Source of the DNA: JAHFPN01 sp036559465
GTDB taxonomy: Bacteria > Pseudomonadota > Alphaproteobacteria > Rhizobiales > Xanthobacteraceae
DNA length: 18,091 bases
Direction: 5' to 3'
Assembly (NCBI GenBank): GCA_036559465.1
Contig: DATBTC010000004.1
Span: forward strand, 1-18,091
In this document: positions 1 to 6,323 of the stretch, in pieces
How the letters are laid out: each line of letters opens with the position of its first letter
Numbering within the stretch: position 1 is the first letter of the stretch
Translations under genes and position numbers: made by a program
Notes under the pieces: generated by a model
The model's input: only the letters and a program-made list of their open reading frames with translations
Database searches by the model: none
What the model was told of the DNA's origin: nothing

Positions 1-112
1 GCCCCGCGTCCACCAGCTTGTCGGTGACGAGCCTCTTCAAATTCTCCATCGCCCCGCGCTGCATGCGCGCCGGGATTTCCTCGGAGAACAGTTCGAGCAA
101 AAGATCGGGCAT
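1..112 (-). CDS. glyS: Glycyl-tRNA synthetase beta subunit, N-terminal fragment (runs off the left edge)
   Basis: The first 37 or so residues of the beta chain of the heterotetrameric bacterial glycyl-tRNA synthetase are present. They begin MPDLLLELFSEEIPARMQ, the typical start of GlyS. The ATG lies one base after the TGA stop of glyQ (TGA-G-ATG), so the two subunits are probably translated by coupling. The beta subunit contributes tRNA binding and works only with the alpha subunit. The rest of the gene lies outside the window, so nothing can be said of its integrity. Confidence 0.93.
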   Translation of the reverse strand, partial: MPDLLLELFSEEIPARMQRGAMENLKRLVTDKLVDAG

Positions 113-113
113 C

Positions 114-1031
114 TCAGGCGCCGCCGCCCTCGGTCTTTAGCCACGCCGCGCCGCAGACCTTGGCCAGTTCCCGCACGCGCAGGATAAAGCTCTGCCGTTC
201 GGTGACGGAGATTACCCCGCGCGCGTCGAGCAAATTAAAAGTGTGGCTCGCCTTTATGCATTGGTCATAGGCCGGCAGCGCCATCTCGTGCCGCTTGCCC
301 TTTTCGCCGGCCGCGAGCAGGCGCTTGCACTCGTCCTCGGCGTCCTTGAAATGGCGAAACAGCATTTCGGTGTCGGCGAATTCGAAATTGTAGCGCGAAA
401 ATTCCTGCTCGGCCTGCTTGAACACGTCGCCGTAGGTGACCTTGTCCTTGCCCTCGCGGCCGTTGAAGTTGAGATCGAACACGTTCTCGACACCCTGCAC
501 GTACATCGCGAGCCGCTCGAGCCCATAAGTGAGTTCGCCCGAGACCGGCGCACACTCGAAGCCCGCGACCTGCTGAAAATACGTGAACTGCGAAACTTCC
601 ATTCCATCGCACCAGCATTCCCACCCGAGCCCCGAGGCGCCGAGCGTTGGGCTTTCCCAGTCGTCCTCGACGAAGCGGATGTCGTGCAGCTTTTGATCGA
701 TGCCGATTTTCGCGAGCGAGCGGAGATAAAGTTCCTGGATGTCGTCGGGCGACGGCTTCAGGATCGCTTGGAACTGGTAATAATGCTGCAGCCGGTTCGG
801 GTTCTCGCCGTAGCGGCCGTCCTTCGGCCGCCGCGACGGCTGCACGTAAGCGGCCTTCCACGGTTTCGGCCCGAGCGCGCGCAAAGTAGTCGCCGGGTGA
901 AACGTGCCCGCGCCCATTTCCATGTCGTAGGGCTGCAGGATCACGCAGCCCTGCTCGGCCCAGAAAGTCTGCAGCACGAGGATCAGGCCCTGGAACGAGC
1001 GTTTGGGGGAAAGTTCAGGCGAATCGGTCAT
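114..1031 (-). CDS. glyQ: Glycyl-tRNA synthetase alpha subunit
   Basis: GlyQ is the catalytic subunit of the alpha2-beta2 class II glycyl-tRNA synthetase and charges tRNA-Gly in the cytoplasm. The 305-aa product is full length for the family. Hallmarks are SFQGLILVLQTFWAEQGC near the N-terminus, QPYDMEMGAGTFHPATTLR (class II motif region, about residues 33-51), QPSRRPKDGRYGENPNRLQ, and the ELTYGLERLAMY segment. The ATG is followed at once by this conserved region, so the start is secure, but no Shine-Dalgarno is visible. Instead an 8-bp GC-rich hairpin ends two bases before the ATG. glyS follows after one base, and the 66-aa membrane protein gene lies 66 bp upstream on the same strand. Confidence 0.98.
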   Translation of the reverse strand: MTDSPELSPKRSFQGLILVLQTFWAEQGCVILQPYDMEMGAGTFHPATTLRALGPKPWKAAYVQPSRRPKDGRYGENPNRLQHYYQFQAILKPSPDDIQELYLRSLAKIGIDQKLHDIRFVEDDWESPTLGASGLGWECWCDGMEVSQFTYFQQVAGFECAPVSGELTYGLERLAMYVQGVENVFDLNFNGREGKDKVTYGDVFKQAEQEFSRYNFEFADTEMLFRHFKDAEDECKRLLAAGEKGKRHEMALPAYDQCIKASHTFNLLDARGVISVTERQSFILRVRELAKVCGAAWLKTEGGGA

Positions 1032-1033
1032 GG

Positions 1034-1058
1034 CGCGCCGCGTTATGAAAGCGGCGCG
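1034..1058 (-). promoter_or_regulatory. GC-rich hairpin abutting the glyQ start codon
   Basis: CGCGCCGC at 1034-1041 pairs perfectly with GCGGCGCG at 1051-1058 around a 9-nt loop. In the minus-strand transcript the stem ends two bases before the glyQ ATG, where a ribosome binding site would be. There is no T tract, so it is not a classical terminator. It may limit initiation of glyQ or end transcripts from upstream genes; its function is inference. Confidence 0.5.
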
Positions 1059-1097
1059 ACCCTAGGGGCCGCCCTATGCGAAATCAAGGAACGCGCG

Positions 1098-1298
1098 TCA
1101 CGCGCGCGGCGGCCGGTAATCGCCGGTCTCCGGATCGCGCTCGAGCTTGGGCACCGAATTGGGCTTCGCCGCCTCGAGCTCTTTCTCGCGCGCTGCAGCT
1201 TCCATCTCGGCCTTCTTGGCGTCGAGCACGAATTTCTTCAGAAGAGCTGCTGCGCCGACGGCGCCGAGCATCCAGATCAGAGCCGGGGGCACGGGCAT
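1098..1298 (-). CDS. Small membrane-anchored protein of unknown function (66 aa)
   Basis: I do not recognise a named family. The product has one hydrophobic N-terminal segment (about residues 4-20, PALIWMLGAVGAAALL). A basic, helical, probably coiled-coil stretch rich in K, E and A follows (KKAEMEAAAREKELEAAK), and the end is a short acidic-proline tail (LERDPETGDYRPPRA). This suggests a cytoplasmic helix tethered to the inner membrane. The ATG is preceded by GAGG at 8 nt spacing (complement of 1306-1309), which overlaps the stop of the S49 peptidase gene, so coupling is likely. Its steady position between the peptidase and glyQ, the good ribosome site and the sensible topology argue that it is real. 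The reading frame is clearly not a shadow, because nothing else plausible covers it. Confidence 0.75.
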   Translation of the reverse strand: MPVPPALIWMLGAVGAAALLKKFVLDAKKAEMEAAAREKELEAAKPNSVPKLERDPETGDYRPPRA

Positions 1299-1307
1299 GG
1301 TGCGGCC

Positions 1308-2177
1308 TCAGAGTCCGTAGCGCGACCAGAGTGCACGAGCTTCGATAGCGGAGACGAGGCCGCCGGCCCAGTCGCCGGGGATCGCACTTTCCATCGTACC
1401 GGCCGAGCGCCAAGCGAACAGGCCGCGCGGCGGGGTGATCAGCGGCATCAATACTTTCTTGCCGAACCGCTCACGCAGCACCGTACGCAGTTCGCCGACC
1501 TCGTCGGCGAGCCCGAGCTTGATCGCCTGGCCGCCGACCCAGAACTCGCCGGTGAACAGCGTCTTGTCGGCGCCCTTCAGGCGCTTGCCGCGACTCTGTT
1601 TCACCAGATCGATGAAGCCCGCGTGGATCTCCTTCTGCAAAACCTTAAGCCGCTTCACGTCCTCGGTCCGCTCGGGCTTGAACGGATCGAGCATCACCTT
1701 GCGCTCGCCGGCTGTGTGCACGCGCCGCTCGACGCCATAGCGCTGGATCAGCTTGTCGAAACCGAAGCCCGCCGCCACCACGCCGATCGAGCCGACGATC
1801 GAATTCGGATCGACCACGATCTCGTCGGCCGCGCAGGCGATCATGTAGCCGCCGGAAGCCGCCACATCCTCGACGAAGGCAATCACCGGCCGCTTGTGCT
1901 CGGCCGAGAGCGAGCGGATGCGCTTGTAGATGAGATGCGATTGCGCCGGCGAGCCGCCCGGCGAATTGATCACGATCGCCACCGCCTTGGCATGGCGCAC
2001 CTTGAATGCGCGCTCGAGCACCCGCGCCGAGCCTGCGAGCGTCATGCCGGGCCTGAGCGGCGTCGAAAAGCCGATCGTGCCGGAGAGCCGCACGACCGGA
2101 ACGACCGGCGTACGTTCGCGCCAGCGCTTGGGCAGCAGACGGCGTAACGAGCTGAGAAACGAGCGGGCCATGTCCAT
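1308..2177 (-). CDS. S49 family serine peptidase (SppA/SohB-like)
   Basis: This is a member of the Ser-Lys dyad peptidase family that degrades signal peptides and membrane protein fragments. From the ATG at 2177 the product is 289 aa. Family motifs seen are VINSPGGSPAQSHLIYKRI, the nucleophile segment EDVAASGGYMIACAADEI (Ser about 108), GSIGV, and GERKVMLDPFKP (Lys about 160). The Ser-Lys spacing of 52 residues equals that of Bacillus SppA. No transmembrane helix or signal peptide is evident; the N-terminus is basic (RSFLSSLRRLLPKRWRER), so it may bind the membrane peripherally. An in-frame GTG at 2228 would extend it and overlap the preceding methyltransferase. I prefer 2177 or 2171 because the extension lacks family similarity and no site shows a good Shine-Dalgarno. 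Confidence 0.9.
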   Translation of the reverse strand: MDMARSFLSSLRRLLPKRWRERTPVVPVVRLSGTIGFSTPLRPGMTLAGSARVLERAFKVRHAKAVAIVINSPGGSPAQSHLIYKRIRSLSAEHKRPVIAFVEDVAASGGYMIACAADEIVVDPNSIVGSIGVVAAGFGFDKLIQRYGVERRVHTAGERKVMLDPFKPERTEDVKRLKVLQKEIHAGFIDLVKQSRGKRLKGADKTLFTGEFWVGGQAIKLGLADEVGELRTVLRERFGKKVLMPLITPPRGLFAWRSAGTMESAIPGDWAGGLVSAIEARALWSRYGL

Positions 2178-2202
2178 CACATAGGGTGCGCCGGGCGCGC
2201 GC

Positions 2203-2976
2203 TCAAGCGGGGTCGAGCGGAGCCCCACCGCGCAGCACGGCTTCAGCCTCCGTAAGCATAAAGCCGGGCCGGATGATTGGCGGCGTACGGCGGCCCTTCT
2301 TGGCGCGCACGATCAGGCGGATCGCCGGCTTGTCCGGCCGCGGATGGACCGGAATCAATTCTACGGCACCGAAGCGGCGCTCAAGGGCGGTAAGGATCGC
2401 GGCCATCGCCTCGGGCCGGTGGATCAGCACGAAAGTCCCACCCGCCTTCAGCAGCCTGTCGGCGGCACGCACCCAGCTCTCTAGCGTCGAATCTGCCGCC
2501 GTGTGCGCGCGCCGGCGCGCGATATCGGGCGAGACGCGCCGTCGCGCCGGATCGTTGAACGGTGGATTAGCGAGCACGAGATCGGCGCTCGAAGCTTTCG
2601 GATGATGCGGGCCGCTGCGGCGCGCGAGCAAGTCCACGTCGGCGGCGACGATCGCAGTGCGCCCCACAAATCCGTTCTTCACGCTGTTGGCCCGCGCAAG
2701 CCCGGCAAGATGCTTGTCAATCTCCACGAGCGTCACCCGTTCCGCGACATCGCGTGCAAGCAACGCCAGCCCCGCGGTGCCGACCCCAGCGCCGAGATCG
2801 ACCGCGTGTTTTGCCGAAGGGCACGCCGCTGCGAGCAGGATCGCGTCGTGGCCGGCCCGATGTCCGCGCGCAGGCTGCAGCAGTTTCAGGCGTCCGCCCA
2901 ACACCGCATCGTCGGTGACGTCGCCCAGGCTCTCGCCCGAATCAGCGCGGCGGGAGCGCATCGCCGAGCCCGGCAT
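2203..2976 (-). CDS. tRNA1(Val) (adenine37-N6)-methyltransferase-like protein
   Basis: This is a class I SAM-dependent methyltransferase of the YfiC/TrmN6 type, which N6-methylates A37 of tRNA1-Val in E. coli. Seen here are TDDAVLGGRLKLLQPARGHRAGHDAILLAAA (about residues 21-51, the family's N-terminal signature), the SAM-binding loop AVDLGAGVGTAGLALLAR (58-75), the acidic VTLVEID end of strand 2, and the catalytic NPPF (137-140). NPPF is the hallmark of exocyclic amino methylation. The length of 257 aa fits. The assigned ATG overlaps the end of the DUF2007 gene by 35 nt; an in-frame ATG at 2961 would shorten this overlap. The exact substrate in this organism is inferred from the family only. 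Confidence 0.88.
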   Translation of the reverse strand: MPGSAMRSRRADSGESLGDVTDDAVLGGRLKLLQPARGHRAGHDAILLAAACPSAKHAVDLGAGVGTAGLALLARDVAERVTLVEIDKHLAGLARANSVKNGFVGRTAIVAADVDLLARRSGPHHPKASSADLVLANPPFNDPARRRVSPDIARRRAHTAADSTLESWVRAADRLLKAGGTFVLIHRPEAMAAILTALERRFGAVELIPVHPRPDKPAIRLIVRAKKGRRTPPIIRPGFMLTEAEAVLRGGAPLDPA

Positions 2977-3166
2977 CGCTCATGAGCGTCCGCGCGCGTT
3001 GATGCTCGTCGTTCGGCACCAGAACGCGCCGCGGCAGAATCCCGATCGAGCCTTCCATCGAGCTCATATTCTGGTCGGCGACGAAGCAATGGATCTTCGC
3101 GCCGGCGAGCAGCGCTTCCACCGCCGAGATCAGCACGAGGTCGTTGGTGCGCAGAAGCTCGATCAT
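2942..3166 (-). CDS. DUF2007 domain protein (putative signal-transducing protein)
   Basis: The product is 74 aa and starts MIELLRTNDLVLISAVEALL, followed by AGAKIHCFVADQNMSSMEGSIGILPRRVLVPNDEHQRAR. This is the compact DUF2007 fold, related to PII-like proteins; its members have no settled biochemical role. Its ATG overlaps the TGA of the upstream glycosyltransferase gene as ATGA (3163-3166), a strong sign of translational coupling. Its own end overlaps the next methyltransferase gene. It is easily missed because a longer open frame extends upstream antisense-like through the glycosyltransferase gene. Only the final 74 codons make family sense. Confidence 0.9.
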   Translation of the reverse strand: MIELLRTNDLVLISAVEALLAGAKIHCFVADQNMSSMEGSIGILPRRVLVPNDEHQRARTLMSDAGLGDALPPR

Positions 3167-4161
3167 GGCTGCGCGTCGCTGCGCCGCTCCTGCAGGTGGG
3201 GCGCCCGGTGCGACAGATAGGCGAGCCGCTTTATCTCCTGCCGCCCGCGCGTCACGGTGTCGAGAATGAGCCCCGAGACGAACGCGAGCGAGGCGAGCAA
3301 CATCAATCCGGTGACGAGCACCGCGGTCGGCAACCGCGGCACCAGTCCGGTCGCGAAATAGGTACGCACCACCGGAATTCCGAGTGCGATCGCGACGAGC
3401 ACGAGCACGGCGCCGATCAGGCCGAAGAACTGCAGCGGACGTTCGATGCGGAACAGCTTGCCGATGGTCCACAAGATGCGCAGCCCGTCGCGCCAGGTGT
3501 TGAGCTTGGAAGCCGAGCCTTCGCCGCGCGCGTAATAGGGCGTTGGCATTTCCGCGACCGGCATGCCGAGCTGAAGCGCATGGATGGTGAGTTCGGTCTC
3601 GATCTCGAAGCCGGTGGAAAGCGCGGGGAACGACTTCACGAACCGGCGTGAAAACACGCGATAGCCCGAAAGAATATCGGTGAAGCTGCTGCCGAAAATC
3701 CGTGCGACGAAACCGGTGAGTATGCGATTGCCGAACCGGTGCCCGCGCCGGTAGGCGGCCTCGTCCCGGTCGACTCGCATGCCGACCACCATGTCGAGGT
3801 TCCCGCGCAACAGCCACTCCACGAGCTTCGGCGCGCTCGGCGCGTCATAGGTCGCGTCGCCGTCCACCAGCACATAGATGTCGGCATCGATGTCGGCGAA
3901 CATGCGCCGCACCACGTGACCCTTGCCCTGACGGTGTTCGCTGCCGACCTCGGCGCCGGCCTTGCGCGCCATCTGCGCGGTGCGGTCGCTCGAGTTGTTG
4001 TCGTAGATGTGGATCGTTGCTTGCGGCAGCGCCTTCTTGAACTCGGCCACCACTTTCCCGATCGCCGCTTCCTCGTTGTAGCAAGGCACCAGCACGGCGA
4101 TGCGCCGCCCGCCCGCATTATGCGCGGCATTTCGGCTCATCGGCGTGGGGCGGCGCGGCAT
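3163..4161 (-). CDS. Family 2 glycosyltransferase, dolichyl-phosphate-mannose-synthase-like, membrane anchored
   Basis: This GT-A fold transferase probably moves a nucleotide sugar onto a polyprenyl phosphate carrier at the inner face of the cytoplasmic membrane. From the chosen start the product is 332 aa. Motifs are VLVPCYNEEAAIGKVV (about 23-38), the DNNSSDRT segment, the metal-binding DGD (100-102) and DILSGYRVFSRR (162-173). Two C-terminal transmembrane helices lie at about 243-267 and 278-302, giving DPMS-like topology. The ATG at 4161 is preceded by a perfect GGAGGAG (complement of 4164-4170), which decides it over a longer frame reaching 4260. It is the first gene of the minus-strand block and is divergent from the polyprenyl synthase gene, whose product could supply related lipid chains. 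The sugar and acceptor are unknown. Confidence 0.92.
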   Translation of the reverse strand: MPRRPTPMSRNAAHNAGGRRIAVLVPCYNEEAAIGKVVAEFKKALPQATIHIYDNNSSDRTAQMARKAGAEVGSEHRQGKGHVVRRMFADIDADIYVLVDGDATYDAPSAPKLVEWLLRGNLDMVVGMRVDRDEAAYRRGHRFGNRILTGFVARIFGSSFTDILSGYRVFSRRFVKSFPALSTGFEIETELTIHALQLGMPVAEMPTPYYARGEGSASKLNTWRDGLRILWTIGKLFRIERPLQFFGLIGAVLVLVAIALGIPVVRTYFATGLVPRLPTAVLVTGLMLLASLAFVSGLILDTVTRGRQEIKRLAYLSHRAPHLQERRSDAQP

Positions 4162-4186
4162 TGCTCCTCCAGTCGGGTTGCGCGGC

Positions 4187-4215
4187 AATCTATTCCGGAT
4201 TCGCCACCGCACCAA
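4187..4215 (-). promoter_or_regulatory. Candidate sigma-70 promoter for the glycosyltransferase operon
   Basis: On the minus strand a TTGGTG -35-like element (complement of 4210-4215) is separated by 17 bp from a TAGATT -10-like element (complement of 4187-4192). It sits upstream of the strong ribosome site of the glycosyltransferase gene. Each box matches the consensus at about four of six bases, so this is a guess from position and spacing. Confidence 0.3.
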
Positions 4216-4225
4216 AGGGCGGCCT

Positions 4226-4253
4226 TTGCCCGCGCGGTCGGCTGCATTATTGT
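4226..4253 (+). promoter_or_regulatory. Candidate sigma-70 promoter for the polyprenyl synthase gene
   Basis: TTGCCC at 4226-4231 and TATTGT at 4248-4253 are separated by 16 bp. They lie just before a GGGGAG ribosome site (4264-4269) and the GTG start at 4278, which implies a very short leader. This element and the divergent one for the glycosyltransferase share the 116-bp intergenic region. Confidence 0.33.
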
Positions 4254-4277
4254 GGCCCATTACGGGGAGTGCATGCC

Positions 4278-5288
4278 GTGGCTGTCGTCCTGCCGTTCGA
4301 GTCGTCCCGCGAACCGTCGATCGAGCTGCTCTCGGCGCTCGTGCGCGCCGACCTGGAGCGCGTCAACGCCCTGATCCTCACCCGCACTGGCTCCGAAGTG
4401 ACCATGATCCCGGAGGTGGCGAACCATCTGATTTCGTCGGGTGGCAAGCGGCTGCGGCCCATGCTGACGCTGGCGACCGCGGCGCTCTGTGGCTATCGCG
4501 GCGACGGCCAGGTCAAGCTCGCGGCTTCGGTCGAGTTTATGCACACCGCCACGCTGCTGCACGACGACGTGGTGGACCGGAGCGAGATGCGCCGCGGCGC
4601 GCTCGCGGCGCGCAGGGTCTGGGGTAACGAGGCGAGCGTGCTGGTCGGCGATTTCCTGCTCGGCCAGGCGTTCAAGATGATGGTCGAGGTCGGCTCGCTC
4701 CACGCGCTGGAGATTTTGGCCGCAGCCGCCGCAACCATCGCAGAGGGCGAGGTGATGCAGCTCGCCGCCGCCAAGAATCTCGACACCACCGAGGACGCCT
4801 ATCTCGCCGTGATCCGCGCCAAGACCGCGGAGTTGTTCGCTGCGGCCTGCGAGGTCGGTCCCGTGCTCGCACGCCGGCCCAAGGCCGAGGAGGCCGCTTG
4901 CCGCTCGTTTGGGATGAATCTCGGGATCGCTTTCCAGCTCGTCGACGACGCGCTCGATTACGGCGGCACCGGCGCCAAGCTCGGCAAGAACGTCGGCGAC
5001 GATTTCCGCGAGGGAAAGATCACGCTGCCGATCATCCTCGCGTTCCGTCGCGGCACTGAAGACGAGCGGCACTTCTGGCGCAAAGCACTGGAGAAGGGCG
5101 AAGTCACGGATCGCGACCTGGAGGAAGCGATCGGGCTGCTCGCGCGTCACAATTGCCTCGAGGATACGATCGAGCGCGCGCGTCATTATGGCGCCATTGC
5201 CCAGGACGCGCTCGCGCTGTTTCCCGACGGCGACGGCAAGCGCGCGCTGCTCGAAGCAGTTGAGTTCTGCATCGCCCGCGCGCACTGA
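4278..5288 (+). CDS. ispB: Long-chain polyprenyl diphosphate synthase (quinone side chain)
   Basis: This trans-prenyltransferase condenses isopentenyl diphosphate units onto farnesyl diphosphate to make the ubiquinone tail, probably decaprenyl given the ubiquinone-10 usual in this group. From GTG at 4278 the product is 336 aa, the usual length. Motifs are SSGGKRLRP (55-61 holds GGKRLRP), the first aspartate-rich motif LLHDDVVDRSEMRRG (DDVVD at 96-100) and the second, FQLVDDALDYGG. Small residues (MHTAT) precede the first motif, as expected for long chains. The GTG start is chosen for its GGGGAG site eight bases upstream; the frame is open back to 4161 but that extension has no family similarity. 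Its stop lies four bases from the ispE stop (convergent). Exact chain length cannot be read from the sequence. Confidence 0.93.
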   Translation: MAVVLPFESSREPSIELLSALVRADLERVNALILTRTGSEVTMIPEVANHLISSGGKRLRPMLTLATAALCGYRGDGQVKLAASVEFMHTATLLHDDVVDRSEMRRGALAARRVWGNEASVLVGDFLLGQAFKMMVEVGSLHALEILAAAAATIAEGEVMQLAAAKNLDTTEDAYLAVIRAKTAELFAAACEVGPVLARRPKAEEAACRSFGMNLGIAFQLVDDALDYGGTGAKLGKNVGDDFREGKITLPIILAFRRGTEDERHFWRKALEKGEVTDRDLEEAIGLLARHNCLEDTIERARHYGAIAQDALALFPDGDGKRALLEAVEFCIARAH

Positions 5289-5291
5289 ACG

Positions 5292-6158
5292 CTAACGCAG
5301 CGTCGTCGCCACCGCCCACCAACCGGGCCGCTCCTTGCGGATCGTCTGCACCGCTTCCTTGGCTTCGTCTTTGTCCTCGAAAATACCGAACACGCCTGAG
5401 CCCGAGCCCGACATGCGCACGAGCTCGGCGCGGTTCTCGTCGAGCGACTCCTCGGCCGCGGCGATTACCGGCGCCACCGAGCGCGCCGCCCGCGATAGAT
5501 CGTTGCCCTCCCGGCCGATGAACTCGACCAGCGCCTTGCGCCGCTTCGGAATATCCGCAACGACGTAAGGTGCATCGCGCCGTCCGCCGATGAAGGCCTG
5601 GTATTTCTGAAACACCGCTGCGGTCGCCACCGGCAGCCCAGGATAGACCAGCACCACCTCCAGCTTCGGCAGCTTGATCGGCTCGGAAAGCACCTCGCCG
5701 ATGCCTGACATGATCCGCGCCTTGGACTCCAAGCAGACCGGAACGTCCGCGCCGGTCGACTTGGCCGCTTCCATCAGGCGAGGGTCTGAAAGCTCGAGAC
5801 CATTCGCCTCGGCGATCAGCCGCAGCGCTGCCGCTGCGTCGGCCGATCCGCCTCCAAAGCCCGCGCCGACCGGAATTTGCTTTTCCAGTTCGAAGCGCCC
5901 GAGCTTGAGCTTCTCAATTCGGCTTGCCGCCGCGCGCGCGACGACAAGAACGAGATTGTCCGCGCCTGCGCCCGCGGCCGCCGCGGTCGGGCCATGCACG
6001 GAAAGTTCGAGCCCGACACCCGGATCGAGTTCGAGCCGGTCGCCGATCGCGGCGAAGGCCACTAGGCTGGTCAAATCATGCTTATTATCGGCCCGGCGCG
6101 CGAGCACGCGGAGCGTGAGATTCACTTTGGCAGGAGCAAGCGTTTGCAATCGAGGCAT
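5292..6158 (-). CDS. ispE: 4-diphosphocytidyl-2-C-methyl-D-erythritol kinase
   Basis: IspE phosphorylates the 2-hydroxyl of CDP-methylerythritol in the non-mevalonate isoprenoid pathway. The 288-aa GHMP kinase shows the N-terminal substrate motif LAPAKVNLTL (Lys11) and the ATP loop PVGAGFGGGSADAAA (96-110). It also has the catalytic GADVP (Asp138) and the C-terminal MSGSGSGVFGIF loop. One oddity: the motif normally read as RADGYH is RADNKH here (N25, K26, H27), so the usual tyrosine is lysine. No clear Shine-Dalgarno precedes the ATG. The gene is convergent with the polyprenyl synthase gene and divergent from the TPR gene across 165 bp. The local DNA around the odd motif is somewhat less GC-rich than the rest. 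Confidence 0.95.
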   Translation of the reverse strand: MPRLQTLAPAKVNLTLRVLARRADNKHDLTSLVAFAAIGDRLELDPGVGLELSVHGPTAAAAGAGADNLVLVVARAAASRIEKLKLGRFELEKQIPVGAGFGGGSADAAAALRLIAEANGLELSDPRLMEAAKSTGADVPVCLESKARIMSGIGEVLSEPIKLPKLEVVLVYPGLPVATAAVFQKYQAFIGGRRDAPYVVADIPKRRKALVEFIGREGNDLSRAARSVAPVIAAAEESLDENRAELVRMSGSGSGVFGIFEDKDEAKEAVQTIRKERPGWWAVATTLR

Positions 6159-6289
6159 GGGGATCGATGATCGGGTGAGGGCCGTTACCCGAAAGCATGG
6201 CCGTACGCAGGCGGCCGTGCAAGGCGCATGCGCTCGACACGTCCTTGCCGCAGCCGCAAATCAGGGGCATGTTCGCGCCGAATATCGAA

Positions 6290-6316
6290 GCGGCAGCTTT
6301 TCCCTGCCGCAGGAGA
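6290..6316 (+). promoter_or_regulatory. Hairpin plus Shine-Dalgarno in front of a TTG start
   Basis: GCGGCAG at 6290-6296 pairs with CTGCCGC at 6304-6310 around the loop CTTTTCC. Directly after the stem comes AGGAGA (6311-6316), seven bases before the TTG start codon at 6324. The ribosome site decides the TTG start. The adjacent stem may tune access to it, which is inference. Confidence 0.5.
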
Positions 6317-6323
6317 CTTCCTC

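Noticed and set aside
243..2147. 634-codon open frame on the plus strand antisense to glyQ and the S49 peptidase gene
   Set aside because: It is the codon-bias shadow of two solid minus-strand genes in GC-rich DNA. Its translation is rich in R, A, H and L with no recognisable domain.
3167..3817. Long N-terminal extension of the DUF2007 frame
   Set aside because: Only the last 74 codons match the family. The upstream part is out of frame over the glycosyltransferase and arginine-rich.
6228..6323. Upstream ATG start for the TPR protein
   Set aside because: The extension is basic and cysteine/serine rich, would bury the signal peptide, and ignores the AGGAGA site placed for the TTG at 6324.
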